The notes: generated by a model not told the origin, from the sequence alone. A DNA stretch of 12,546 nt from Rickettsiales bacterium (GCA_028289305.1 JANQQO010000213.1:1-12546), one strand, 5' to 3'; counted from the stretch's first letter, positions 1 to 6,978 are shown. Numbers and translations are program-made.

Positions 1-61
1 CGCTTTTCTGCTCCGATAATTTAGCGACCTGGCGCTCTGAAAATTTTTCTAACACATTCAT
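1..61 (-). CDS. rplS: 50S ribosomal protein L19 (bL19), N-terminal fragment
   Basis: Only the first 20 codons are present; the gene runs off the left edge. The translation reads MNVLEKFSERQVAKLSEQKS, which resembles the start of bacterial L19 (short amphipathic N-terminus with an xxIAKL-type motif). The ATG is preceded by a good Shine-Dalgarno (GGAGA), and the gene begins 13 bases after the trmD stop. The order rpsP-rimM-trmD-rplS is the classical one in proteobacteria, and this position is the main reason for the call. L19 sits at the 30S-50S interface of the ribosome. The fragment is too short to prove identity by sequence alone. Confidence 0.82.
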   Translation of the reverse strand, partial: MNVLEKFSERQVAKLSEQKS

Positions 62-74
62 GATTCTCTCCTTT

Positions 75-791
75 TTATTTTTTGTGACGTTGCTGATAAC
101 GCTGCCACATATCCTCTCGCCTATTTTTTGTTATTTCTTCCGCCTGAGCTTTTCTCCAGGCTTCTATCTCGGCATGATTTCCGGACAACAACGCCTGCGG
201 AACCTTGTGATTCCGCCATTCTGCCGGTCTTGTATACTGTGGATATTCCAACAGACCAGAAAAGGCGCCGTGACCAAAACTCTCTTCTACCACCGCCGAG
301 TCGTTACCTATTACACCAGAAAGCTGTCTAACACAAGTGTCAATCACTGTTATTGCAGCAATTTCTCCACCTGAGAGGATATAGTCGCCAATACTGATCT
401 CTTCGATGGGGTAGTGATCGAGAATGCGCTGGTCGATGCCTTCATAGCGGCCGCAGAGAATGGCGATATGTTCTTGAGCGAGGAGTTCTTGGCTTTTTTC
501 TTGGGTAAACAGGCTACCGCGGGGGGACATATAGAGGAGTTTTGGCGGTGAGGGAGTGTTGGTGAGGAGAGAATCTAGCGCGTCTCCCAGCACATCCGGG
601 CGCATGACCATGCCGGCACCGCCGCCGAATGGGCGATCATCCACTGTGGCGTGTTTATCGGTTGCAAAATTGCGGATATCGACGGTGTTTAGCGACCAGA
701 TGTTTTCCTGCAAGGCCTTGCCGGCAAGCGATTGGCCTAAGGGGCCGGGAAACATCTCTGGAAACAGGGTGCAGACAGTGACATTCCACAT
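75..791 (-). CDS. trmD: tRNA (guanine-N1-)-methyltransferase TrmD
   Basis: TrmD transfers a methyl group from S-adenosylmethionine to G37 of tRNAs, preventing +1 frameshifting. The 238-residue product has the family landmarks of a SPOUT trefoil-knot enzyme: LFPEMF near the N-terminus, DDRPFGGGAGM at about 51-61, CGRYEGID at 113-120, SIGDYILSGGE at 133-143, YTRPAEW at 186-192 and LLSGNHAEIEAWR at 201-213. Length is normal for the family. The residue that aligns with the proposed general base Asp169 of the E. coli enzyme is Glu here (EESF, 169-172), and the stretch after it is about four residues longer than in E. coli. It starts only 3 bases after the rimM stop, so the two are almost certainly co-translated. 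Confidence 0.97.
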   Translation of the reverse strand: MWNVTVCTLFPEMFPGPLGQSLAGKALQENIWSLNTVDIRNFATDKHATVDDRPFGGGAGMVMRPDVLGDALDSLLTNTPSPPKLLYMSPRGSLFTQEKSQELLAQEHIAILCGRYEGIDQRILDHYPIEEISIGDYILSGGEIAAITVIDTCVRQLSGVIGNDSAVVEESFGHGAFSGLLEYPQYTRPAEWRNHKVPQALLSGNHAEIEAWRKAQAEEITKNRREDMWQRYQQRHKK

Positions 792-794
792 GGG

Positions 795-1319
795 TTATTG
801 CTCCTTCACCGTGATGATATCAGGCGGGGTGATGTAAAGATAGCCCTCGTTTACATGGATTTCAGGAATGGTGTCTTTGTTGAAGGGCAGCATCTCGGTT
901 TTATTATCTGGAGTGAGGATTTCTAGGATATCCCCAGCGCCAAAATTATGGATGGCGATGATGGTGCCGTAGGGCGTGTTGTTTTGGAGGCGCGCTTCAA
1001 GGCTGATGAGGTCGGCGTGATAATAATCACCCTCTGTTGGCGCAGGGAGAGCCTCGCGCGGGATGAAGAGCGGGGTGTTGATATAGCGCTCAGCTTCAGT
1101 GCGGTCAGACACGTTTTCTATCGTGCCGATGAGGAGCTGCTTGGCCTGGCCGGTGATGGTGAGCGGAATGGCAGCGCCGGCATCGGTATATAAGGGCCCG
1201 TAAGCGGTGAGATCAGTCGGATTTTCGGTGAAGCTTTTGACTTTGACCTGGCCACGAATGCCATGCGCGGCGGTGATGAAGCCTATTTGTACGCGCTCCT
1301 GTGGGGATGTTTTTTTCAT
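795..1319 (-). CDS. rimM: 16S rRNA processing / ribosome maturation factor RimM
   Basis: RimM binds S19 and assists maturation of the 30S head. The 174-residue product shows the N-terminal RimM beta-barrel (residues about 10-90, including the signature GFITAAHGIRGQVKVKSF and the YINTPLFIPREALP segment) and a C-terminal PRC barrel (about 98-170, YYHADLISLEA then IPEIHVNEGYLYITPP). Length is typical. The ATG start fits the family, but I see no convincing Shine-Dalgarno upstream, so translation may depend on its position in the operon. Its 5' side faces a roughly 210-base spacer containing a palindromic repeat that separates it from rpsP. Confidence 0.95.
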   Translation of the reverse strand: MKKTSPQERVQIGFITAAHGIRGQVKVKSFTENPTDLTAYGPLYTDAGAAIPLTITGQAKQLLIGTIENVSDRTEAERYINTPLFIPREALPAPTEGDYYHADLISLEARLQNNTPYGTIIAIHNFGAGDILEILTPDNKTEMLPFNKDTIPEIHVNEGYLYITPPDIITVKEQ

Positions 1320-1344
1320 GGTGTAGTATTTATTTATATTTTAC

Positions 1345-1487
1345 TGGATCCCCCTGCTTGTTCGCTAACGCTCACGCACGGTTTTTGCTATCCCACTCTT
1401 GTCATCCTCGTGGCGCGAAAAGTGCGCTGCAGTTTTCGTGAACACGGGGATCCATTGGGAAGCAAAAACGCGTGCCAGGGGGATGAC
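1345..1487. repeat. palindromic dispersed repeat in the rpsP-rimM spacer
   Basis: Two interleaved inverted pairs are visible: TGGATCCCC (1345-1353) with GGGGATCCA (1446-1454), and GTCATCC (1401-1407) with GGATGAC (1481-1487). In addition, the sequence CCCCCTG followed by a CACGC-like block, GTTTTTGC and TCCCA occurs once on each strand (about 1350-1394 plus, 1485-1453 minus), so the element looks like two inverted copies of one unit. The GTCATCC/GGATGAC ends are typical of mobile palindromic intergenic repeats (MITE- or REP-like). It lies inside the ribosomal transcript and could fold in the mRNA. No ORF of its own. Confidence 0.7.
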
Positions 1488-1529
1488 ACATATAAGAGAA
1501 AATACGTATAAAAGGAAATACGAAAAGTG

Positions 1530-2285
1530 CTACGCTGCGTCGTCGGATTTTTTCTCTTCTGCGGGAGCAGATTCTTCTGCAGCTTCTGCTTTAGGTGCTT
1601 CTTCTTCAGAAGCAGCTTCCTCTTTAGGCGCCTCTTCTGCTGCAACCTCTTCTTTAGGAGCCTCTTCTTGAGCGGGTTCAGCAGCTTCCTCTTGAGGGGC
1701 GTCTTCCTTTGCTTCTTCTGCAGGGGCTTCTTCCGCCTTTTCTGGCTCAGCCGGAGCATCTTCTGCTTTTTCTGCCTCAGGGGCTGGCTCGTCTTTTGTT
1801 TCCTCAGCAGGGGCTTCTTCAGACGAGGATTCTTCTGCGGCTTGTTGTTCTGCTTCTGCAGCTTCTGCTGCGGCTTTTGCTTCCGCCTCAGCGGCAGCGG
1901 CCTCTTCAGCCTTAGCTTTTTCTTCAGCGGCTTTCTTCTCAGCTTCTGCTTTCTTACGCGCCTCTATTTCTTCGCGCTTAAGCTCGATCACGTTACTACG
2001 CTTGGTGTTAATTTCCTTCACATGCGAGTTATCTTGCCCGATATTCGCGGCGTTTAGGAAGGTTGTAACGCGCTCAGAAGGAATCGCACCAACGGAAAGC
2101 CAGTGTTCCACACGTTCTTGTTTGAGTTGCACGCGGTTTGGATCATCCTTGGCAAGCAAGGGGTTATAGGTGCCGATTTTTTCGATAAAACGGCCATCAC
2201 GCGCATAACGCTTATCGGCCACTACAACACGATAAAACGGGCGCTTTTTGGTGCCACCGCGGGCTAAACGTATCTTTACACTCAT
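1530..2285 (-). CDS. rpsP: 30S ribosomal protein S16 (bS16) with a very long acidic C-terminal extension
   Basis: Residues 1-82 are a complete S16 (MSVKIRLARGGTKKRPFYRV, then GRFIEKIGTYNPL and RVEHWLSVGAIPSERV), an early-assembling 30S protein. The product nevertheless has 251 residues, where the family usually has 80-100 and some alphaproteobacteria moderately more. Residues about 98-150 are Lys/Glu/Ala-rich and probably form a long charged helix; 155-251 are almost only A, E, P, K, D, S, Q with repeated EEAP, KAE and EEAPKEE-like units. The extension is uninterrupted coding sequence, ending at TAG 1530-1532. I chose the ATG at 2285, which gives the conserved MSVKI start; a TTG five codons upstream is possible but less likely. 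First gene of the ribosomal operon. Confidence 0.96.
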   Translation of the reverse strand: MSVKIRLARGGTKKRPFYRVVVADKRYARDGRFIEKIGTYNPLLAKDDPNRVQLKQERVEHWLSVGAIPSERVTTFLNAANIGQDNSHVKEINTKRSNVIELKREEIEARKKAEAEKKAAEEKAKAEEAAAAEAEAKAAAEAAEAEQQAAEESSSEEAPAEETKDEPAPEAEKAEDAPAEPEKAEEAPAEEAKEDAPQEEAAEPAQEEAPKEEVAAEEAPKEEAASEEEAPKAEAAEESAPAEEKKSDDAA

Positions 2286-2319
2286 AAATATTCTACCCAA
2301 ATAGTCGTTAGGGGCCGTG

Positions 2320-2348
2320 GATATAGTGGATTTTAAAAAGAAAGTAAA
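2320..2348 (-). promoter_or_regulatory. candidate sigma70-type promoter of the rpsP operon
   Basis: On the minus strand a TTTACT -35 (2343-2348) is separated by 17 bases from a TATATC -10 (2320-2325), each 4 of 6 matches to consensus, predicting a start near 2313 and a leader of about 28 bases before rpsP. It is the best-spaced candidate in the 91-base gap between rpsP and the upstream gene. Prediction by eye. Confidence 0.45.
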
Positions 2349-2376
2349 GGGATTAATTGGGTAAATGGGGAATAGA

Positions 2377-3219
2377 TTATGGACGCGGTGGGATGTTGGT
2401 ATCTGGGCCTTTTCCTGTTGGATCTGGTTTAACTCTATCGCGGAAACTTGAGGTGGGTGGAGCGGGGGTGAGTTTTTTACTTTGTGTGAGCAGTTTTGTT
2501 ACTGCTTTTTGTGTGGCTTTTAGAGCCTGCTCTGTTGGAAAATTAAGGTGATCTTCTTTGGGAAGCTGTGATGCGCGTTTTTTAATCTCCTTTGCGGTGT
2601 TTTGCATCTGCATGTTAAGGCCACCAAGGCCGGTATCGAGCTCTCTTAGAAGCGTTGGATCTTTTTTATTAATTTTCTGCAACAGTGTGGGATTGGCTTT
2701 GTGTAAAGCTACTACAACGCGAGCTAAATCATCCATGCGTAGCGGTCCTTCTTCTGACAGATGCGTATCGTAACGCATGGTATGAAGCAATTCTGCTTTT
2801 TGTGAGGCATTATTTAGCTCCTCGATCGCTTTTACTATCGTTGGAGTATCTCTTCTCGGAGAGGATTCTTCTTCGGAATAGTTAGGGTCATTGTATTTCT
2901 TGTGTCTGTGGTTTTGAAGTAGAAGAATGCTTGTAATAGCAACCAACGCAGAAAGCAATATGGCCGTTTCTTTTCTATACTCATATGTTTCAGAAAGCTT
3001 TTCAATTAATGATTCTAATACTGGCTTAAGAACAAATATGCAAAAAGATGCTGTTATTAAAATCTCTTTATTTGCCTCCCTCGAAGAGGCGGATGCAAAT
3101 TTATCATGCTTAAGGGGGTGATGCTCCAGACTTTCATCCATGATTATTTTTGCGCGCTCACGCAGAGGCGTCCCTTCCGGTATTTCTAAAGGGTCATCCC
3201 AAAATAATCTTTCTGACAT
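2377..3219 (-). CDS. uncharacterised protein with two predicted membrane segments
   Basis: I do not recognise this 280-residue protein. The first 50 residues are charged and hydrophilic (MSERLFWDDPLEIPEG...). Two hydrophobic stretches follow at about 52-71 (ILITASFCIFVLKPVLESLI) and 84-102 (ETAILLSALVAITSILLLQ), separated by a short charged turn, suggesting a membrane hairpin with both ends on the same side. The remainder (103-280) is soluble, helical-looking and Lys/Leu-rich, and ends in a Pro/Arg-rich tail (TPAPPTSSFRDRVKPDPTGK...). No catalytic motif or signal peptide is evident. ATG at 3219 has a weak upstream GGGTGA. By eye the DNA is more AT-rich than its neighbours, which may hint at later acquisition. 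It is not obviously in an operon: 89 bases separate it from the upstream gene and it ends just before the rpsP promoter. Confidence 0.72.
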   Translation of the reverse strand: MSERLFWDDPLEIPEGTPLRERAKIIMDESLEHHPLKHDKFASASSREANKEILITASFCIFVLKPVLESLIEKLSETYEYRKETAILLSALVAITSILLLQNHRHKKYNDPNYSEEESSPRRDTPTIVKAIEELNNASQKAELLHTMRYDTHLSEEGPLRMDDLARVVVALHKANPTLLQKINKKDPTLLRELDTGLGGLNMQMQNTAKEIKKRASQLPKEDHLNFPTEQALKATQKAVTKLLTQSKKLTPAPPTSSFRDRVKPDPTGKGPDTNIPPRP

Positions 3220-3308
3220 AACTTCACCCTAACCCAATTAACTATCCGGTTAAAGTGTACTGTATTTTAAGGGGTTTTGGAAGTGTTGGAAGGGGGTGGC
3301 AGGCGGAT

Positions 3309-3539
3309 TTAATCAAACATGCTGAGGAAGTTTTCGATCATTTTAAAGAAGGTGCGGAGGAGGATGTAAAAACCGATCATCCCAAAGAAGCCGAGGAAGA
3401 GCTGGAGCCAGAGCGATTGATCAAGAAACCAATTGAACGGCTTGGCGAGCTCACGCGAGAACGGCAGGAGCTTATCCAACGCGCTGGCGAAGAAGAAATA
3501 GGCATTAAGGAGGGTGGTGGTGAAGAAAGAATCAAACAT
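3309..3539 (-). CDS. small membrane protein, second of a coupled pair
   Basis: A 76-residue hydrophobic protein of unknown function. It has an aromatic-rich N-terminal half (FFTTTLLNAYFFFASALDKLL) and a predicted transmembrane helix at about 42-64 beginning SLWLQLFLG and containing FYILL. Its ATG shares a base with the stop of the preceding gene (TGATG on the minus strand), a classic translational-coupling arrangement. Its SLWLQLFLG...FYILL segment aligns with SLPLWAQILFG...FFILV of the neighbour, so the two may be diverged duplicates. Position behind glmU suggests co-transcription, though no functional link is shown. Confidence 0.62.
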   Translation of the reverse strand: MFDSFFTTTLLNAYFFFASALDKLLPFSRELAKPFNWFLDQSLWLQLFLGFFGMIGFYILLRTFFKMIENFLSMFD

Positions 3540-3718
3540 CAGCGCCTCTCAAACGGGATGAGCGCAAAAATGGCGACGAGGATGAAGAAGCTGATGCTGA
3601 ATGCGGAGGCGCCAAAAAGGATTTGTGCCCAGAGAGGCAAGGAGAGATAGAACTCCCAGAGCTCAGCAAGATTCTGGATTTTACTGACTTGTACGATGAA
3701 ATCCGGCAACACATCCAT
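3539..3718 (-). CDS. small membrane protein, first of a coupled pair downstream of glmU
   Basis: A 59-residue protein starting MDVLPDFIVQVSKIQN, with one predicted membrane helix at about 29-52 (LWAQILFGASAFSISFF...) and a short basic end (FERR). I chose the ATG at 3718, which lies 16 bases after the glmU stop. The open frame extends back to 3820, but that would overlap the conserved C-terminus of glmU by 86 bases. The upstream AAGAG is a modest ribosome site. Its stop overlaps the start of the next gene (TGATG). Function unknown; the pairing with a similar small membrane protein suggests a heteromeric membrane partner, which is inference only. Confidence 0.6.
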   Translation of the reverse strand: MDVLPDFIVQVSKIQNLAELWEFYLSLPLWAQILFGASAFSISFFILVAIFALIPFERR

Positions 3719-3734
3719 AACTCTTATGGAAGCA

Positions 3735-5117
3735 TCAGGCGTCGGATTTTGCAAGTTTTTCTTTGCGGTATTCTGCGGCGCGTTTTTCTTTGTTTTCTTG
3801 CTGCTGCTCGGTGATGGCAAGGGCGTCTTTGGGTACGTCTTTGCGGATAGTGCTCCCCGCCCCGATGATGGCCCCCTGCCCTATGGTGAGCGGCGCGATG
3901 AGATTGGCGTTGGAGCCGACAAAGACGTCATCCGCAATGGTGGTTTGGGATTTGGTGTAGCCGTCATAGTTGCAGGTGATGACCCCGGCACCGATATTGG
4001 TATTTTTTCCAACGCTCGCATCGCCAACATAGCTGAGATGATTGATTTTTGCTCCGGCGGCGATATCGGCTTTTTTCAGCTCGACGAAATTGCCAATATG
4101 TACCTCCGGCGCCAGGGTGGTGCCGGGGCGGAGGCGAGCGAAGGGGCCAATAATAACGTTTTCTGCGATGGTAGCGCCTTCAATATGTGAGAAAGAGCGG
4201 ATTTCGGTGTTAGCGCCGATGGTGACACCAGGGCCGAAGACGACATGCGGGTGGATGACAACGTCTTGGCTGAGGGCCGTATCGTGATGGAGGAAGGTGG
4301 TTTCTGGGCTTAAGAGCGTGGCACCGGCAGTGAAGGCTTGCTCACGGAGCCGGGTTTGCATGACGGCTTCTGCAGCCGCAAGCTGAGCACGGTTATTCAC
4401 ACCGAGCACTTCCGATTCAGCGGCGATGACGGTGTCGACGCGCAAGTTTTGCGCACGGGCGTGGCTAACGATATCGGTGAGGTAATATTCTTTCTTGGCG
4501 TTGTTATTCGTGAGCTCAGAAAGGAGCGGCAGGAGATGCGCATTTCTTACGGCCATGACGCCGGAATTGCAGAGATGAATAGCACGCTCGGCTTCGTTGG
4601 CATCTTTTTCTTCAATGATCGCCTGCAGGGTGCCGTCTGCCTCTTGCAATAAACGGCCATAGCCGGTGGGATTGGCGGCTTCAAAGCCAAGCACGGTGAT
4701 GGCCGTGCCGGGCGAGGTGGCGGAGAGGATGATTTCTGAGAGCGTATCGTGCTGGATGAAGGGGGTATCGCCATAGAGGATGAGGGTGATACCATCAGGA
4801 TCCTTCTCTTGCGCTTCTTTTATGTGCGATTCAGCACGTTTTACCGCATCGCCGGTGCCGAGGCGCTCTTCTTGTACTACAAAAGCGAGGTTGGCGGCGA
4901 TAGCGGCGCAGGATGCTTCAACAGGCGTGCTGTCTGGGCCGGTGACGACAATGGTTTTGCGTGCGTTAATGCTGTTTACCGTCTCCAAAACATAATGCAG
5001 CATGGGCTTTCCGGCGATGGGGTGCAGCACTTTGGGGATGCTGGAGCGCATACGCGTGCCCTGCCCTGCGGCAAGAATGATAGCGGTGGTATCAGTATCA
5101 GGAAGTTCGTAAGTCAT
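3735..5117 (-). CDS. glmU: bifunctional GlmU: GlcN-1-P acetyltransferase / GlcNAc-1-P uridyltransferase
   Basis: GlmU makes UDP-GlcNAc, the precursor of peptidoglycan and lipid A, in two steps. The 460-residue product has the usual length. The N-terminal pyrophosphorylase shows LAAGQGTRMRSSIPKVLHP (15-33), GTGDAV (87-92), YGDTPF (115-120), YGRLL (153-157), NSGVMA (184-189) and YYLTDIV (211-217). The C-terminal left-handed beta-helix (about 265-430) shows RLRPGT, GNFVELKK, INHLSYVGDA and GAGVITCNYDG; His360 in INHLSY matches the catalytic histidine of the acetyltransferase site. A basic/acidic tail (EQQQENKEKR...) closes it. It is first in a probable three-gene transcript with the two small membrane proteins. 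The start has no clear Shine-Dalgarno but a strong promoter lies about 20-50 bases upstream. Confidence 0.98.
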   Translation of the reverse strand: MTYELPDTDTTAIILAAGQGTRMRSSIPKVLHPIAGKPMLHYVLETVNSINARKTIVVTGPDSTPVEASCAAIAANLAFVVQEERLGTGDAVKRAESHIKEAQEKDPDGITLILYGDTPFIQHDTLSEIILSATSPGTAITVLGFEAANPTGYGRLLQEADGTLQAIIEEKDANEAERAIHLCNSGVMAVRNAHLLPLLSELTNNNAKKEYYLTDIVSHARAQNLRVDTVIAAESEVLGVNNRAQLAAAEAVMQTRLREQAFTAGATLLSPETTFLHHDTALSQDVVIHPHVVFGPGVTIGANTEIRSFSHIEGATIAENVIIGPFARLRPGTTLAPEVHIGNFVELKKADIAAGAKINHLSYVGDASVGKNTNIGAGVITCNYDGYTKSQTTIADDVFVGSNANLIAPLTIGQGAIIGAGSTIRKDVPKDALAITEQQQENKEKRAAEYRKEKLAKSDA

Positions 5118-5142
5118 GTATTTTCATAGGGTTTCTGGGGTG

Positions 5143-5171
5143 TTTATACAGCGAAAGAGGTTGTGATTCAA
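5143..5171 (-). promoter_or_regulatory. sigma70-type promoter of glmU
   Basis: On the minus strand TTGAAT (5166-5171) and TATAAA (5143-5148) are separated by exactly 17 bases. Both boxes match consensus well, and the predicted start near 5136 leaves a leader of roughly 20 bases before the glmU ATG. It is the best housekeeping-type promoter in the left half of the window. Confidence 0.7.
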
Positions 5172-5208
5172 GCCATGCGCTGATACACTGCGTCATCCAT
5201 ATAGTAAA

Positions 5209-5369
5209 CGTCATCGCGAGGAGTTTGCTATTAGACATAGTAAACGACGCGGCGATCCATTAATTGCTTACACTGGATTCCAGCTTCCCCCTTCGCTAAA
5301 GCTCTGAAGGACAGGTTTGCTGGAATGGTATATCTGGATTGCTTCGTCGCTACGCTCCTCGCAATGACG
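5209..5369. repeat. palindromic dispersed repeat (GTCAT-GCGAGGAG family) upstream of rmuC
   Basis: The ends CGTCATCGCGAGGAG (5209-5223) and CTCCTCGCAATGACG (5355-5369) are imperfect inverted copies, and GGCGATCCA (5250-5258) answers TGGATTGC (5335-5342). A nested pair TTCCAGC (5278-5284) and GCTGGAA (5319-5325) lies inside. The minus strand translates to the HCEERSDEAIQ peptide that is a familiar artefact of this repeat family in many bacterial genomes. The left arm is interrupted: ATAGTAAACG occurs twice (5201-5210, 5237-5246), as though a short insertion or duplication had happened. Together with its flanks it fills the 293-base gap between glmU and rmuC. Confidence 0.8.
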
Positions 5370-5410
5370 CTGGTATATAGGGTATAGGGATATTTGACAA
5401 GAGGTAGGTG

Positions 5411-6799
5411 ATGACACTGGGTGTGATAGAAGCCGTGGTGCTGGCGACCCTGTTGGTGGCGGGGTTCGTGGGTGCATTTTTCTTTGGTGAACGACGGAAT
5501 AAACGCGCTGCGATTGATGCAGAGGCATATAAACGCTTGCTGGAAGGCGCAGAGGCCGAGCGGGCGGATGCGCTGGAGAAATATGCCGTAGCCGAAGCCG
5601 CGCGCGAGGCGGCGGAGAAAGAGGTGGTGCGGGCAGAGGAGGAAATGCGTGCGCTAAAAGCGCAGATGGCGGATTGGGAGAAGACGAAAGAGGAGCATCG
5701 CGAGGCGGTGAAGGCGTCGGTGCTCGAAAGTACGCGGGCGATTTCGAATAAATTACTCGATGATCATAAGCGCGAGGCAGAAGCGCATAAGCGTGAGAGC
5801 GAAAAACGCGTGAAAGAGACAACGGTGCAGCTGCAGCAACAGTTTGAGCGGGTGTTTGGCTCAATGGATACGCTATTCGGGCAGATTAAAGAGCTGGAAG
5901 TGGTGCGGCAGGCGTTTTTGCACCCGTCCGGCGCGGGGGATTTGGGCGAGGTGATTTTAAAGAATATCTTTGAGGCCTCAACCTTGCGCGAAAATCAGGA
6001 TTATTTCCTGCAATATGTAGTGGAAGGGCCAAAAGGCAATGTGCTGAAGCCGGATGCAGTGGTGTCGCTACCGGGTAATAGCGTGATGCTTGTGGATAGC
6101 AAGGCATCGAAATTTTTCCTGGAATTGGCGGAGGCAGAACGCAGCGGGGATGCTGAGACGGTGAAGCATGCAGAAGCCGGGTTAAAGCGCAGCATGCAGG
6201 AGCATTTGAAGGGGTTAGAGATACGGGAATATAAGGAAGCCTTTGAATGGCAAGGAAAAAAAGGTGGCAAGGCCATGGGGCAGATGCCGGTGGGGGATGT
6301 GACGTTGCTGATGTTTATCCCGTCTGAATCAGCGCTAGAGCGCCTGCGGCAGCTGGACCCTGCTTTTATGGAGCGGGCATGGAAAGCGCAGATTGTGCCG
6401 GTGGGACCGGCCGGGCTGGTGAATGAGCTATTGCGCTCGCGGATGCTGATCGCCAATGCGAAACAGGAAGAACATTTTGAGGAAATACGCGCAGAAGTGA
6501 TGCAGCTATTAAAGAGTGTGGGGACGCTGCACGGGCATTCTGACGAGCTGGGGCGCGGTATTAAGAGCTTGTTCCAGAAATATGACCGGCTGGCGGGCTC
6601 GTTCAATCGCACGTTTATTGCGAGCGTGAAGCGGCTGGATCAATGGGGGATTAGCCTGCCGAAAGATAAGGAATTACAGCGTCTTAATAGGTATCAATTC
6701 GTAACGCAGGATATTGAGGGCGACGGCGCAGCACTGGAGGATGAGGCAGCAGAGTCTGGCGGTGCGGATGTGAAGAAGATCGAAAAATTGGCGGGGTAG
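5411..6799 (+). CDS. rmuC: RmuC family protein (DNA recombination/rearrangement-limiting)
   Basis: The 462-residue product has the RmuC plan: an N-terminal membrane anchor (about 5-25, VIEAVVLATLLVAGFVGAFF), a long charged coiled coil (about 35-150, rich in E, A, K, R), and the conserved RmuC domain (about 160-390) with GAGDLGEVILKNIFE, LKPDAVVSLPG, MLVDSKAS, VTLLMFIPSESAL and KAQIVPVGPAGLVNELL. In E. coli RmuC limits DNA inversions at short inverted repeats, and its core resembles restriction-endonuclease folds. I start at ATG 5411 because AGAGGT lies 6-7 bases upstream; GTG at 5408 is one codon earlier. The C-terminal 40 residues are acidic and non-conserved. It is alone on the plus strand, bracketed by two palindromic repeats. 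Confidence 0.95.
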   Translation: MTLGVIEAVVLATLLVAGFVGAFFFGERRNKRAAIDAEAYKRLLEGAEAERADALEKYAVAEAAREAAEKEVVRAEEEMRALKAQMADWEKTKEEHREAVKASVLESTRAISNKLLDDHKREAEAHKRESEKRVKETTVQLQQQFERVFGSMDTLFGQIKELEVVRQAFLHPSGAGDLGEVILKNIFEASTLRENQDYFLQYVVEGPKGNVLKPDAVVSLPGNSVMLVDSKASKFFLELAEAERSGDAETVKHAEAGLKRSMQEHLKGLEIREYKEAFEWQGKKGGKAMGQMPVGDVTLLMFIPSESALERLRQLDPAFMERAWKAQIVPVGPAGLVNELLRSRMLIANAKQEEHFEEIRAEVMQLLKSVGTLHGHSDELGRGIKSLFQKYDRLAGSFNRTFIASVKRLDQWGISLPKDKELQRLNRYQFVTQDIEGDGAALEDEAAESGGADVKKIEKLAG

Positions 6800-6818
6800 G
6801 TTCTATATCTCTCTACTT

Positions 6819-6914
6819 CGTCATTGCTAGCGACTACAAGGAAGCGAAGCAATCCAGAAATTTCTCTTCTCTAATCACTAGATTGCTTTGTCGCTCCGCT
6901 CCTCGCGAGTGACG
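6819..6914. repeat. palindromic dispersed repeat downstream of rmuC
   Basis: The arms CGTCATTGC...GAAGCAATCCAG (6819-6855) and CTAGATTGCTTTGTCGCTCC...GTGACG (6878-6914) are imperfect inverted copies of one another, and share the GTCAT, GCGAGGAG and AAGCAATCC words with the element at 5209-5369. It could act as a transcript-ending or RNA-stabilising hairpin for rmuC. The rest of the 291-base gap to the next gene holds a weak four-pair hairpin with a T run (6936-6952) and the ECF-type promoter listed next. Confidence 0.8.
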
Positions 6915-6978
6915 GAGGAAGGTTCTCCCGCGGGGATTTTTTATTTTTATACATCTTCACATTATATCCACCGTTGGC

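Noticed and set aside
1388..1759. Minus-strand Lys/Leu-rich 123-codon frame and several plus-strand Cys/Phe-rich frames over rpsP
   Set aside because: They are alternate-frame readings of the repetitive Ala/Glu codons of the S16 tail; the S16 frame is continuous with the conserved core.
3719..3820. Upstream extension of the 59-residue membrane protein
   Set aside because: It would overlap the conserved end of glmU by 86 bases, and the extension is hydrophilic Ser/Lys/Asn sequence unlike the rest; the internal ATG directly after the glmU stop is better.
5268..5864. Minus-strand 198-codon frame overlapping rmuC
   Set aside because: Its C-terminal part is the translation of a palindromic repeat (HCEERSDEAIQ), a known annotation artefact, and the rest is antisense to rmuC with a Pro/Ser/Arg-rich non-protein-like composition.
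6936..6952. Possible intrinsic terminator upstream of nrsF (TCCC-GCG-GGGA followed by a T run)
   Set aside because: The stem has only four pairs and a three-base loop, too weak to call; mentioned only as content of the gap.
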